A stretch of 64,000 bases of DNA. Source: Pseudomonadota bacterium (GTDB taxonomy: Bacteria; Myxococcota_A; UBA796; GCA-2862545). Numbering within the stretch: position 1 is the first letter of the stretch; each line of letters starts with the position of its first letter. The stretch lies in contig JAGSGY010000016.1 of assembly GCA_023954855.1 (NCBI GenBank), forward strand, positions 1 to 64,000, given 5' to 3'. Under the pieces are notes generated by a model. It was not told the DNA's origin. It saw only the letters and a program-made list of their open reading frames with translations, and ran no database searches. The position numbers and the translations under genes are program-made. Below are positions 38,518 to 48,358 of this stretch, in pieces.

Positions 38518-39831
38518 ATGCCTGACGCCATCGTCATCCATCCCACCGACATCCGTGAGCTGCGCCTCGCGCTCTGCGCCCAGGTTGTCGATCACCTCGA
38601 CGACGGGCTGGCCATCGCTCACCTTGCCGTCCGTCACAACGATGAGCCCGTGGCGGTCTGTACATTGCTGCCTCTCGACCCGTGGGGCGCGGTGTCTTCG
38701 GAGTGGGTGCGCCTGCTCGGGCCCGACGGCTCACCCGACCACTTCGAGTCTCTCGTAGATGCCTCGCGCAGTAGCATCGACAGCCACGCCTGCCTGTGGT
38801 CTCCGGTCGTGGTGCCGGGCCTCGTTGGCTCTGGAGCGCTCTTCGTCCGTGAGGGAACGCCGCGGCCGCCGAGTGAGCCGGGGACCTACACCGCTGCAAG
38901 CATTCGGGTGCTGTACGGGCTCGAGTCCGTGCGCAAGCGCCCGGCGATGTACATCGGCAGCACCGATGCCAACGGGGGAGCGCAGGTCATTCTCGAAGTG
39001 GTGGTCAACGCGATTGACGAGATCTGTGCCGGGCACGCCACACGGCTGAAGGTCGACGTCGACGGGATGTGGGCGCGCATCGAGGATGACGGCCGCGGCA
39101 TTCCTGTCGAGGTCCATCCGGCCACCGGGCGTTCGGCCCTCGAGGTCGTCTTCTGCCAACTGCATGCGAGTGGAACCCTGGATGGACACGCGCCCCACCT
39201 ACACAGCGGTTTGCATGGTGTCGGCCTCGCCGCCGTGAACGCGCTTTGCGAGGAGCTGGTTGTCACGACTGGACGGCCTCAGGGGGTGTTTCGTCAGACC
39301 TTCTCGCGCGGAAGGCTGACGAGCTTGCTTGAGCGGGTGGGGGAGCCGCAGTGGAGGGGCACGCGAGTTGAGCTGCGGCTGGACCCCGAGATCTTCGTCG
39401 ATGTTCCAGACCTGGACCGGATTCGCGTTGAGCTCGATGAGCACGCAGCACAACAGCGCATCCACGCGAGCTTGAACGGCCAACAGGTGTTCTACGAAGG
39501 GGGTCTCGCCGACTGGCTTGCACTGCGCGATGGAGTGGAGGAGGTGACCCTGCACATCGACGAGATGGTGGACGGCATGCGCATTCAAATCGCCGGAGGC
39601 ACCGGGCGGGAGCAGGTGCACTCATGGGCGAACGGCACCCGCACGCACGAGGGTGGAAGCCACGTCGACGCGGTGGCCGGGCTGGGGCTTCCGGCGGTGG
39701 CCGTTTCGGTGACCGTGCACGATCCGGTGTTTCACGGACGGACTCGGTCCAACCTGGTTCATCGGCGCGTCGGCCACGCCGTGCGTAGGCTGGTCGAGGA
39801 CCTGGCTACACGGCCGGCTGGCCTTGGGTGA
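38518..39831 (+). CDS. GyrB-like GHKL ATPase and transducer protein lacking TOPRIM
   Basis: 437 residues. The first 120 are an unrecognised domain. Then RVLYGLESVRKRPAMYIGST starts a GyrB/ParE ATPase domain, with LEVVVNAIDE (catalytic Glu and Asn), DDGRGIPV, and HSGLHGVGLAAVNAL as the ATP lid. The transducer-like part has THEGGSHVDAV and, in place of the QTK loop, GRTRSN. The protein ends there. A complete GyrB would be about 800 residues with a TOPRIM domain. Start: GGAG lies five bases before this ATG. It is probably an ATPase of unknown partner, or a decayed topoisomerase. A TOPRIM partner was not seen in the window. Confidence 0.85.
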   Translation: MPDAIVIHPTDIRELRLALCAQVVDHLDDGLAIAHLAVRHNDEPVAVCTLLPLDPWGAVSSEWVRLLGPDGSPDHFESLVDASRSSIDSHACLWSPVVVPGLVGSGALFVREGTPRPPSEPGTYTAASIRVLYGLESVRKRPAMYIGSTDANGGAQVILEVVVNAIDEICAGHATRLKVDVDGMWARIEDDGRGIPVEVHPATGRSALEVVFCQLHASGTLDGHAPHLHSGLHGVGLAAVNALCEELVVTTGRPQGVFRQTFSRGRLTSLLERVGEPQWRGTRVELRLDPEIFVDVPDLDRIRVELDEHAAQQRIHASLNGQQVFYEGGLADWLALRDGVEEVTLHIDEMVDGMRIQIAGGTGREQVHSWANGTRTHEGGSHVDAVAGLGLPAVAVSVTVHDPVFHGRTRSNLVHRRVGHAVRRLVEDLATRPAGLG

Positions 39832-39850
39832 CCAGGGCGCTGACGACGGT

Positions 39851-40471
39851 TCAGTGCCCGGCCTTGTCACCCCATAGGGCCCGCAAGCGCGCATCGCGTC
39901 CACACCCCAGGCGGTAGCTGTAGTACCGCTCGGGGCTCTTCTTATAGAAGTCCTGGTGATAGTCCTCCGCCAGCCAGAACGTCGCCGCATCGCGGATGTC
40001 GGTCACCACCGTCGCATCGAGCTGCTTGGCGACCTTCTTCTTCGTCTTCTCGGCCGCCGCCTTTTCCTCTTCCGAGCCGGCGAACACCGCCGTCGTGTAT
40101 TGGTGGCCGCGGTCGCAGAACTGGCCGTTGCCCTGGGTGGGGTCGATGTTGTGCCAGAAGGCCCAGAGCAGCGTGTCGTAGCTGGTGACGCTGGGGTCGT
40201 AGACCACCCGAATCGCCTCGATGTGCTGGGTCTGATGCCCGCCCACCTGCTCGTAGGTCGGACCCTCGATCGCACCGCCGGTGTAGCCAGACTCGACGGT
40301 CTCGACGCCCTCGAGCTTCTCGAAGGGCTTCTCCATGCACCAAAAGCAACCTCCGGCGAACACGGCTTCGGCCTTGCCTTCGGGGACCGGACCGGCGGCC
40401 AGGGTCTTGGCGTCCGACAGCGAAGGCGCACAAGCGAACAGAAATAGAGCGAGCGGAAGGATGCGGGTCAT
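39851..40471 (-). CDS. msrA: peptide methionine (S)-S-oxide reductase, lipoprotein form
   Basis: 206 residues. The active-site motif GGCFWCMEKPFEKLEG (catalytic Cys 42) and the following GYTGG and YDP segments are diagnostic. It repairs S-methionine sulfoxide using thioredoxin. The leader MTRILPLALFLFAC ends in a lipobox Cys, so this MsrA is probably anchored outside the cytoplasm. Start: the ATG has GGAGAG just upstream. It diverges from a thioredoxin gene across a 138-base gap. Confidence 0.93.
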   Translation of the reverse strand: MTRILPLALFLFACAPSLSDAKTLAAGPVPEGKAEAVFAGGCFWCMEKPFEKLEGVETVESGYTGGAIEGPTYEQVGGHQTQHIEAIRVVYDPSVTSYDTLLWAFWHNIDPTQGNGQFCDRGHQYTTAVFAGSEEEKAAAEKTKKKVAKQLDATVVTDIRDAATFWLAEDYHQDFYKKSPERYYSYRLGCGRDARLRALWGDKAGH

Positions 40472-40609
40472 GAACTCTCCTATGCCTGGTGATACGCCCC
40501 TGTCTCGCGACCGGTTACCAAAATCTCCCACGAGCTCTGTAGACGATTGGTGCAACACTTTGCGGTGCTTGTGACTCTACAGGGCAAGACCCCTTGTTTA
40601 GGAGCCCTC

Positions 40610-41005
40610 ATGGCCACCGTGACCATTACTTCAGAGACCATCGACCAGGTTGTCAGCGACAACGACATCGTCATCCTCGACTTCTGGGCCGAGTGGTGTG
40701 GCCCGTGCCGCTCCTTTGCTCCCGTCTTCGAAGCGGCCTCTGAGACTCACGAAGACGTGGTCTTCGGTAAGGTCGACACCCAGGACCAGCAGCAGCTTGC
40801 CGCCGCTGCGGGTGTGCAGGGCATTCCCACGCTGATGATCTTCCGCGGGGGCATTCCTCTGTTCCACCAGGCCGGCGCGCTTCCGCCCGCGGCGCTCGAG
40901 GACCTGATTACGCAGACCCGTGAGCTCGACATGGACGTGGTCCGTGCCGACATGGAGAAGCGCAAGGCCGAGCACGAAGCGGCCCATGCGGCGAACGAGG
41001 CCTAG
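40610..41005 (+). CDS. thioredoxin
   Basis: 131 residues with the redox site WAEWCGPCRSFAP near residues 26-38 and the cis-proline IPTLMIFRGG. No signal peptide is seen, so it is cytoplasmic. A charged C-terminal helix (DMEKRKAEHEAAHAANEA) extends past the usual 108 residues. Start: this ATG has AGGAG. It diverges from msrA, which is consistent with a shared stress-responsive promoter region, although MsrA appears exported. The 3' end shares a CTAG with the hybrid kinase gene on the other strand. Confidence 0.93.
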   Translation: MATVTITSETIDQVVSDNDIVILDFWAEWCGPCRSFAPVFEAASETHEDVVFGKVDTQDQQQLAAAAGVQGIPTLMIFRGGIPLFHQAGALPPAALEDLITQTRELDMDVVRADMEKRKAEHEAAHAANEA

Positions 41006-42732
41006 CCCTCGAGCACTTGCTGGATCTTGTCGACCATCGCGGCGACCGAGAAGGGCTTCTGTACGAAGTGGGCGCCCTTTTCGACGCCACGTCGCACGAC
41101 CTCGTCGTCAGCGTGACCCGAGGCGAAGATCACGTTGATCGTCGGTCTGGCCTCAGTCAGCGCGGTGGCGAGTGCTCCGCCGCCCATGCGTGGCATGACC
41201 ACGTCGGTGAAGAGAAGATCGATCGTGTCTGGGTAGGCCTTCGCGACCTCCAAAGCGTCGATGCCATCGGTGGCTTCGAGCACTGTGTGGCCCGCCATAC
41301 GTAGACCCTGGCACACGACCATTCGTACCTGGGCGTCGTCCTCAGCGACCAGGACGGTGGCCCGTCGTACCGGCAGGGCTTCCTCGACCTCTTCGGTGGC
41401 CTCATCCTTGGCGGGCTTGGCCTCCGGGAGGAGCACGCGGAAGGTGGTGCCGCGGTCTAGCTCGCTGACGACGTCGACCTCGCCGCCGCTCTGCCGCACG
41501 ATGCCGTAGACCGAGGCGAGTCCGAGGCCGGTGCCTTTTCCGACGGGTTTGGTGGTGAAGAAGGGCTCGAAGACCCTGGCGGCCGTCTCGGCATCCATGC
41601 CCTCGCCGGTGTCCTCTACGGTGAGCTGAACCCAGGTGCGTGCGCCCGTCGGTGTCTGACGGGTGAGGCGCTTTGAGCTCAGTGTCAGAGTGCCGCCATC
41701 GGGCATGGCGTCTCGCGCGTTGACCGCGAGGTTCATGAGCAGGCGCTCGATCTGAGCGGGGTCAGCGCGAACCCACAACGGAGCCCGGTGAAGCTTGGTC
41801 TCGACCTCGACGTCGGCGCCGATCAGCCGCTGAAGCATGTCGAGCGACTCTCGCAGGGTCTCGTTGAGATCGAAGTTGCGGGCTTGGAGTACCTGTCGGC
41901 GACTGAAGGCGAGCAGTTGCCGAGTCAGTTCAGCCGCGCGCTCGGCCGAACGTCGAATGGCGTTCGCGCTCTGATTGACCTCCACGGGGCTCGCGTTCAG
42001 GGCCAGCATGTCGCTGTACGCAAGAATCACCGTGAGCGCGTTGTTGAAGTCGTGGGCGATGCCGCCCGCCAATCTTCCGACCGCCTCGAGCTTGGCAGCT
42101 TGGTGGTACCGCGCCTCGAGCAACTTACGCTCGGTGATGTCCTCCAGAATGGCCATCGCGCCGATGACCTCACCGTGTCCTCCGCGAATGGGGGCGGTCG
42201 AGATGGTCGTGTGGATTCGCTGCCCATCTTTGCGTGCGCGCTCCGCCTCGACGGCCGTGAAGCCTTGGCCCCCGACGACGGTCGCGAAGAAGCTCTCGAA
42301 GCGGTCCCACTCATGGGCGGGCACGAGAGGGTAGGGCTCGCCGAGAACGTCGGCCTCGGTCCATCCGAAGATGCGCTCGCAGGCGGGGTTCCACATGGTC
42401 ACCCGCATCTGCAGGTCGAGCACGAGAATGGCGACCGGCGCAGCCTCGACGAGCGCGTTCAGCATTCCACTGCGCACCTCGAGCTCGGCTGAGGCCGCCG
42501 AGGTCTCAGGGGTGGCAATCCTTGCGGTTCGCCCCGAAGAGAGCTGTTGGTGGGTCACCGTGTACAGTGTGCCGCCGATGCGGACGGGGCCGGGCTCAGC
42601 GAGAATCGAGGCGTCCCCGAGAGCGCGCAGCGCGGCGTTCTCATACACCAGAGTGTGGTCTGCGTTCACCAGGCAGGTCGGCGTCGAGCAGCGCTCGAGC
42701 AGGGTGGTGAGGTCTTGGAGAGACAGGTCCAT
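41002..42732 (-). CDS. soluble hybrid sensor histidine kinase: PAS-HisKA-HATPase-receiver
   Basis: 576 residues, with no membrane segment. A PAS domain lies at about 95-215 (ILVLDLQMRVTMWNPACERI). The H-box GGIAHDFNNALTVILAY is near 224. N-box LLMNLAVNARDAM, G1 DTGEGM and G2 GTGLGL follow. A C-terminal receiver has EDD and the phospho-Asp in FTDVVMP near 510. The NtrB/HDFNN-type H-box places it with enhancer-type kinases. No output regulator adjoins. The chosen ATG is three codons after a GTG that could also be used. Confidence 0.92.
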   Translation of the reverse strand: MDLSLQDLTTLLERCSTPTCLVNADHTLVYENAALRALGDASILAEPGPVRIGGTLYTVTHQQLSSGRTARIATPETSAASAELEVRSGMLNALVEAAPVAILVLDLQMRVTMWNPACERIFGWTEADVLGEPYPLVPAHEWDRFESFFATVVGGQGFTAVEAERARKDGQRIHTTISTAPIRGGHGEVIGAMAILEDITERKLLEARYHQAAKLEAVGRLAGGIAHDFNNALTVILAYSDMLALNASPVEVNQSANAIRRSAERAAELTRQLLAFSRRQVLQARNFDLNETLRESLDMLQRLIGADVEVETKLHRAPLWVRADPAQIERLLMNLAVNARDAMPDGGTLTLSSKRLTRQTPTGARTWVQLTVEDTGEGMDAETAARVFEPFFTTKPVGKGTGLGLASVYGIVRQSGGEVDVVSELDRGTTFRVLLPEAKPAKDEATEEVEEALPVRRATVLVAEDDAQVRMVVCQGLRMAGHTVLEATDGIDALEVAKAYPDTIDLLFTDVVMPRMGGGALATALTEARPTINVIFASGHADDEVVRRGVEKGAHFVQKPFSVAAMVDKIQQVLEG

Positions 42733-42767
42733 CGGCGGCACTGTACCGCCGGCGGACCGCGGGTGGG

Positions 42768-44189
<1,422 letters not shown>

Positions 44190-44208
44190 GCTGCCTCGCT
44201 GTGAAGAG

Positions 44209-44250
44209 GTGCATTATTATTCATATCCACCATCTTGAAAAGTGCATTAT
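44209..44250. promoter_or_regulatory. BoxR operator pair in the boxB-boxR divergent promoter
   Basis: GTGCATTAT occurs twice, at 44209-44217 and 44242-44250, offset by 33 bases (about three helical turns). Each extends to a TGCA-N6-TKCR shape like the TGCA repeats of BzdR/BoxR sites. The right copy overlaps a TATAAT (minus strand, 44251-44246) placed correctly for boxB. BoxR repression relieved by benzoyl-CoA is the expected mode from the family. Confidence 0.7.
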
Positions 44251-44269
44251 AGTGCGGCTTGGAGGTTCG

Positions 44270-45118
44270 GTGAGTTCTCTTCTCTCCACGGTTGGCCAGC
44301 GCGTGCGTGCACAGCGTGGTGCGCGAGGATGGAGTCAGAAGGTGCTCTGTGAGCGTGCAGGCATGTCTCCGCGCTTTCTCGTGCAGTTGGAGTCCGGCCA
44401 GGCGAATGTGTCGCTGACCCGCTTGTCCGAGGTCGCCGAGGCCCTCGAGGTGTCCTTGGTGTCCCTGGTTGCCGGGCTCGGTCCGGAGTCCGATGCCCCC
44501 GATCGTGTGGCGCGTGCGGTGCGCGGAATGCCCGCGGCCCTTCAGGATCGGGTGGTGGCTCGCGTCAGCGGTTCCGATGAGAAGGTGGCGCTGATCGGTC
44601 TTCGCGGCGCGGGAAAGAGCTCGATCGGTGCGGCGGCGGCCCAGGCTCTAGGCATCGAGTTTGTCGTGCTCGACCGCGCGGTCGAGGCGGCGTCCGGGCT
44701 CTCCCTCGCCATGCTCTTCGAGATTCACGGTCCCGAGGGCTACCGCGTCCGAGCAAGGGCTGTCCTGCGCGAGGTCCTTCGCCGTCCGGGACGTGCGGTC
44801 GTCGAGATCGGCGGAAGCCTGGTGATGGATGAAGCCTCAGCGGATTTACTCTGGTCCGAGGCTCGCGTGGTCTGGCTGTCCGCGACCCCCGCAGCGCACC
44901 TCGAGCGGGTGGCCAAGCAAGGCGACACCCGTCCCATGGCCGGACATCAGGATGCACGCGCCGAGATCACGGCGCTTCTCACTGCGCGCGAAGTCGTCCA
45001 CAAGCGTGCACATCACCACGTCGACACCATGCTCGGGCTGAATCCTAGCGTCGAAGCGGTTATCCAGGCCGCCCGCGCTCTCTTCGACCCGACCGCGCTC
45101 TCCACGGAATCCGCATGA
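44270..45118 (+). CDS. boxR: BoxR/BzdR family regulator: XRE HTH plus shikimate-kinase-like domain
   Basis: 282 residues. An XRE helix-turn-helix (WSQKVLCERAGMSPRFLVQL) fills residues 10-70. After a linker comes a shikimate-kinase-like domain with P-loop LIGLRGAGKSSIG near 110, the sensor domain of BoxR/BzdR that binds benzoyl-CoA. The GTG start with GGAGG four bases before it is preferred over longer in-frame options. It is encoded opposite boxB and overlaps the following hydroxylase gene by ATGA, suggesting coupled translation. Confidence 0.93.
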   Translation: MSSLLSTVGQRVRAQRGARGWSQKVLCERAGMSPRFLVQLESGQANVSLTRLSEVAEALEVSLVSLVAGLGPESDAPDRVARAVRGMPAALQDRVVARVSGSDEKVALIGLRGAGKSSIGAAAAQALGIEFVVLDRAVEAASGLSLAMLFEIHGPEGYRVRARAVLREVLRRPGRAVVEIGGSLVMDEASADLLWSEARVVWLSATPAAHLERVAKQGDTRPMAGHQDARAEITALLTAREVVHKRAHHHVDTMLGLNPSVEAVIQAARALFDPTALSTESA

Positions 45119-45888
45119 ATCCCTTCGCCTACACCGATGAGCTGATCGAGACCGTCAAAGCCTGGGATGGCACGATCGGGGCTCCAAGCGCCCGAAATCG
45201 CAAGACTGAGCGCATGCGTGTGTTCAAGAACAACTTCGTCGAGGACGTGCTCGCCACGTCGCGCTGGTGGCTGCCCGGTGTGTGGTTCGGTGGCTTCATC
45301 GCCTACGGCTTCTATCTGGCCGTCGTCGGCGACATGGGAATGGCCAAGGGCTTGGGCCTCTACGGCGCCGGGATCCTCGGCTGGACCTTCATCGAGTACG
45401 CCCTGCACCGCTGGGCCTTCCACTTTCACGTCGAGCCCGATGACTTCGACGCGAAGATGCGGCTGTTTCTACTGCACGGCTACCACCACGAGTTCCCGAA
45501 CGACAAGCTACGCCTCGTCGCACCGCCGATGCTCTCGTGGCCCCTCGCCGTCATCATCCTCGGCACGTACACCCTGATCGGTGGTCTCGAGCCGGCGCTC
45601 ATCCTGTTTGGCGGCACCACCTGCGGGTACCTGTTCTACGACTGGACCCACTACGGCACGCATCACTTCCGCCCGAAAGACCCGGTCTTCAAGCTCATCC
45701 GCCGCTCGCACATGATCCACCACTACAAGCTGTTTCAGCTAAACATGGGCATCAGCACGCCGCTCTGGGACTGGATCCTCGGTAGCTGGGGCTGGTCGCA
45801 GGATGCAGTGAAAGAGGCCCTCGCCGAAGACCGCAAGCTCGCCAAGGAGCGGGCGGCGCAACAGGCACTGACGACGGACCGCGAGTAG
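45115..45888 (+). CDS. fatty acid hydroxylase / sterol desaturase family membrane protein
   Basis: 257 residues with four membrane segments and the eight-histidine di-iron set: HRWAFH, HGYHH, HYGTHH and HMIHHY. The spacing fits fatty acid 2-hydroxylase (FA2H/Scs7)-type proteins, which hydroxylate lipid acyl chains. It is translationally coupled to boxR, so it may be co-expressed, though a metabolic link to benzoate is not obvious. Confidence 0.88.
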   Translation: MNPFAYTDELIETVKAWDGTIGAPSARNRKTERMRVFKNNFVEDVLATSRWWLPGVWFGGFIAYGFYLAVVGDMGMAKGLGLYGAGILGWTFIEYALHRWAFHFHVEPDDFDAKMRLFLLHGYHHEFPNDKLRLVAPPMLSWPLAVIILGTYTLIGGLEPALILFGGTTCGYLFYDWTHYGTHHFRPKDPVFKLIRRSHMIHHYKLFQLNMGISTPLWDWILGSWGWSQDAVKEALAEDRKLAKERAAQQALTTDRE

Positions 45889-45897
45889 GTCTGCCGC

Positions 45898-46707
45898 CTA
45901 GTCTGGTCGTCCCTGTAGGCCCGAGAGCGTCCACGGGTTCGCGAACATCTCGCGCATGCGCCGGGCGAGGGTTCCGCCTTGGAAGCCGTCGATAAAGCGA
46001 TGGTCTAGCGTCGCAGTGATGACGATCTGGGGACGCAGCGCGATCTCGCCGTCCCACTCCGCCGGCACGCGTCGCTCGGCACCGATGCAGACGTAGACCG
46101 GGGCATGCGCGAACGGCGTCGGAGGCACCAGGCCCTCATCGATGCCCAGCATGCCGACGCTGGTGATGATGCACGAGCCAAACGGGTAGGGGGTCACGCC
46201 GAGTGCGGGGATCGAGAAGCCTCCGCAGCCACCGAGCCAGCCAATCCACGACAGCAGGGGCTTGAGGATCCAGGTCGGCAGCATCTTGATGGTGCCCTTC
46301 GACTTGTTGAAGTCGTCGTCGGCGCCCTTGTGCAGCTTCACGGCGAGCTCGCGCAGCTCCTTGGCGATGCCGGCTGGGCCCTTGGTGTCGGCCTCGTCGA
46401 TCTTGGCCTTGCCGAGGTCTCCGCCTTCTTCGAGGGCGACGAGAAAGCTGATGGCCACCGTCTCGTGGGGGATGTACCGGCCGAGCCAGATGCGGCCGTT
46501 CAGACTTGGGGTCTCGGCAAGGGCTTGGGCCACCACTGCACCGACAAAGGTCGTCATCGTGACCTTCTCGCCGGTCTGCTCGCGGGCCCAGGCGATGTAG
46601 TCATTGACCTCGCCCGTATCGAGCACCAGGCGGCCGTAGATGTTGCCCTCGCGTGGTGCATCCCAGCTGGCGATGGCGAGCTTTCGCCGCGTCGTCATGG
46701 TCTTCAT
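45898..46707 (-). CDS. stand-alone 2-oxo-acid dehydrogenase E2 acyltransferase domain
   Basis: 269 residues corresponding to the catalytic core of dihydrolipoyl acyltransferases, with the active-site motif DHRFIDGFQGG near the end and SFLVALEEGGDL and GSCIITSVGMLG before it. No lipoyl domain or subunit-binding domain is present. Full E2 proteins are 400 residues or more. Without E1/E3 genes nearby its acyl donor is unknown. It may serve as a CoA-dependent acyltransferase. Confidence 0.88.
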   Translation of the reverse strand: MKTMTTRRKLAIASWDAPREGNIYGRLVLDTGEVNDYIAWAREQTGEKVTMTTFVGAVVAQALAETPSLNGRIWLGRYIPHETVAISFLVALEEGGDLGKAKIDEADTKGPAGIAKELRELAVKLHKGADDDFNKSKGTIKMLPTWILKPLLSWIGWLGGCGGFSIPALGVTPYPFGSCIITSVGMLGIDEGLVPPTPFAHAPVYVCIGAERRVPAEWDGEIALRPQIVITATLDHRFIDGFQGGTLARRMREMFANPWTLSGLQGRPD

Positions 46708-46852
46708 CGACCCTCCGGCGGGGAGGATACCGCTCGCGCATGCGAATCCGGCGCGAATTGAGGTTCATCTGCGTTTCACACCGCGCACCTCTGAGGCTCA
46801 TTTGGCGGACCTAGCTTGCATGTCATCGGGAATGCATCCCGTGGGAGGTTCG

Positions 46853-47728
46853 ATGACCGACACGAAGACACGCCTTGCCAAGGCCGCGATGACTGCCACC
46901 CTGGTGGGAAGCGCGCTGACCTCGTTGGCCTGTGCACCCGCTCCAAAGGGACGCGTCGTGCGCATCGGGGGCGAGACCCGGACTGCGGGTGCCCGCCGTG
47001 GCTCCGGTTGGAACGATGGCGCGACACCCAGCCTCACGGGCATGACCCTGTGCGAGCGGAGTTTGGCCGGAGAGGGGTGGCGGCTGTCCGCGGAGCTCGA
47101 GCACGCCGCGGTCGCTGCGTTCGCAGAGCTCTCTCACCGTCTGATGCTTGTAGGGGCTCCCGCCGAACTCGTCGCCCGCTCGCACATCGCCGCCCTCGAC
47201 GAGATCCGCCATGCCGAGCGGTGCTTCGCGCTTGCGAGTGGGTACTTCAAAGAGCCCGTGTCGGCCGCCCCCTTCGAGGGGCTGATCCGCCAGCGTGACC
47301 CGGGAACGAGGCTGGAAGAGATCGCGCGCCTCGCCGTCGGTTCACTGCGCGACGGAGCAGTCGGGGAGGGGGTGGCTGCGCTGACGGCCACGCATGCGTC
47401 CGAGGGCGCCATTGACCCGGTGATTCGCGACACCTTGGCCACCATCGGCTGTGAAGAGGCCGAGCACGCAGCCTTGGGATGGGCCACCATCGCTTGGTGC
47501 CTCGAAGAGGGTGGCGAGCTGGTCGCACAGGCACTGGAAGAGGAACTCGACCAGCTCACCATCCCCGCCGCGCAGCCACCGGTTGAGGGCGTGAGCAGTG
47601 CGCGTCTCGCCGAGCTCGGACTGTTGCCGCAGGATGTGCTCGGGCGCTTGGCCGAAGGCGTGGTCGAGGCCTCCAAGGCTCAGTGCCGGGCCTGGATCGA
47701 TGCCACGCGTGAGCGGGTGGCCAGTTGA
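46853..47728 (+). CDS. ferritin-like domain lipoprotein
   Basis: 291 residues. The chosen ATG (GGGAGG upstream) gives TATLVGSALTSLACAPAP, a lipoprotein signal. The helical body has ELEHAAVAAFAELSHRL, ALDEIRHAERCFALASG and CEEAEHAALGWATIAWCLE, a Glu/ExxH pattern of ferritin-like di-iron bundles. It may be a metal-handling or oxygenase-like envelope protein. No specific family is certain. It lies 25 bases before the next gene, so they are probably co-transcribed. Confidence 0.78.
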   Translation: MTDTKTRLAKAAMTATLVGSALTSLACAPAPKGRVVRIGGETRTAGARRGSGWNDGATPSLTGMTLCERSLAGEGWRLSAELEHAAVAAFAELSHRLMLVGAPAELVARSHIAALDEIRHAERCFALASGYFKEPVSAAPFEGLIRQRDPGTRLEEIARLAVGSLRDGAVGEGVAALTATHASEGAIDPVIRDTLATIGCEEAEHAALGWATIAWCLEEGGELVAQALEEELDQLTIPAAQPPVEGVSSARLAELGLLPQDVLGRLAEGVVEASKAQCRAWIDATRERVAS

Positions 47729-47753
47729 GTGGCCGCCGCGGTACCCAGGTGGG

Positions 47754-48275
47754 GTGGACCCGACCTTTGCCGAGACCCGTGCACTACACCTCGCCGCCGC
47801 GCTGCCGGATGAGCTGCTGCAGGTCTGTCGGCAGCGCCTCGCCGACGCCCTCTGGTCCCCGGATTCCGTAACGGGCGCGGCCTTTGCCTTCGACACAGCA
47901 GAGCTCGCGCTGCCCGAACTCGACGCCTTCCTCGCCAGCGACCGACTCGACATTCGGGCGCTGGCGGGCCTCTCTGCGGAGCACAGCTTCGCTGGATCGC
48001 TGAAGCGCCTGGGTCCAGGGCCTGACTACCGCTTCCCCTGGCACCGCGACCACCGCAAGGGCCAGCGCCTCGGCATGACGGTGAACCTGTCCTCTTCGAC
48101 ACTCTCGGGTGGGGTGTTCGAGCAGCGCCTGCGGTGGCAACTGGAACCGACGGTGCGGATCCACAGCCAACCAGGCGATGTGCACATCTTCGATGTCGCC
48201 GACACCCGACTCGTCCATCGCGTCACGCCAGTTACCGCCGGGCTTCGCGTCGTGCTCGCCGGCTGGTGGACGTAG
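47754..48275 (+). CDS. 2-oxoglutarate-Fe(II) oxygenase-like protein
   Basis: About 173 residues starting at a GTG (VDPTFAETRALHL). The double-stranded beta-helix signature is WHRDHRKGQRLGM (HxD), then SGGVFEQRLR, VHRVTPVTAGLRVVLAGWW (distal His and 2OG-binding Arg). This matches prolyl-4-hydroxylase-type dioxygenases, substrate unknown. It follows the ferritin-like lipoprotein gene. The start is the weakest part of this call. Confidence 0.78.
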   Translation: MDPTFAETRALHLAAALPDELLQVCRQRLADALWSPDSVTGAAFAFDTAELALPELDAFLASDRLDIRALAGLSAEHSFAGSLKRLGPGPDYRFPWHRDHRKGQRLGMTVNLSSSTLSGGVFEQRLRWQLEPTVRIHSQPGDVHIFDVADTRLVHRVTPVTAGLRVVLAGWWT

Positions 48276-48281
48276 GTTGCA

Positions 48282-48341
48282 AAACAATCAGGGTTGACGG
48301 TTTTACTGGAATTGGGTAAACAGTCGGAGTTGACGGTTTCG
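48282..48341 (+). promoter_or_regulatory. tandem direct repeat and promoter ahead of tetR
   Basis: A 24-base unit occurs twice with a 36-base period (48282-48305 and 48318-48341) and about five differences. Both contain GTTGACGGTTT. The first provides TTGACG (48294-48299), 17 bases from TAAACA (48317-48322), a good promoter shape. TTTAC...GTAAA forms an inverted pair between them. It probably binds the TetR protein just downstream. Confidence 0.6.
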
Positions 48342-48358
48342 TCGATTCCGGAGGTCCT

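Noticed and set aside
45115-46852. Benzoyl-CoA pathway genes around the hydroxylase and E2 protein
   Set aside because: Neither boxA (ferredoxin-type reductase) nor boxC (crotonase fold) motifs occur here.
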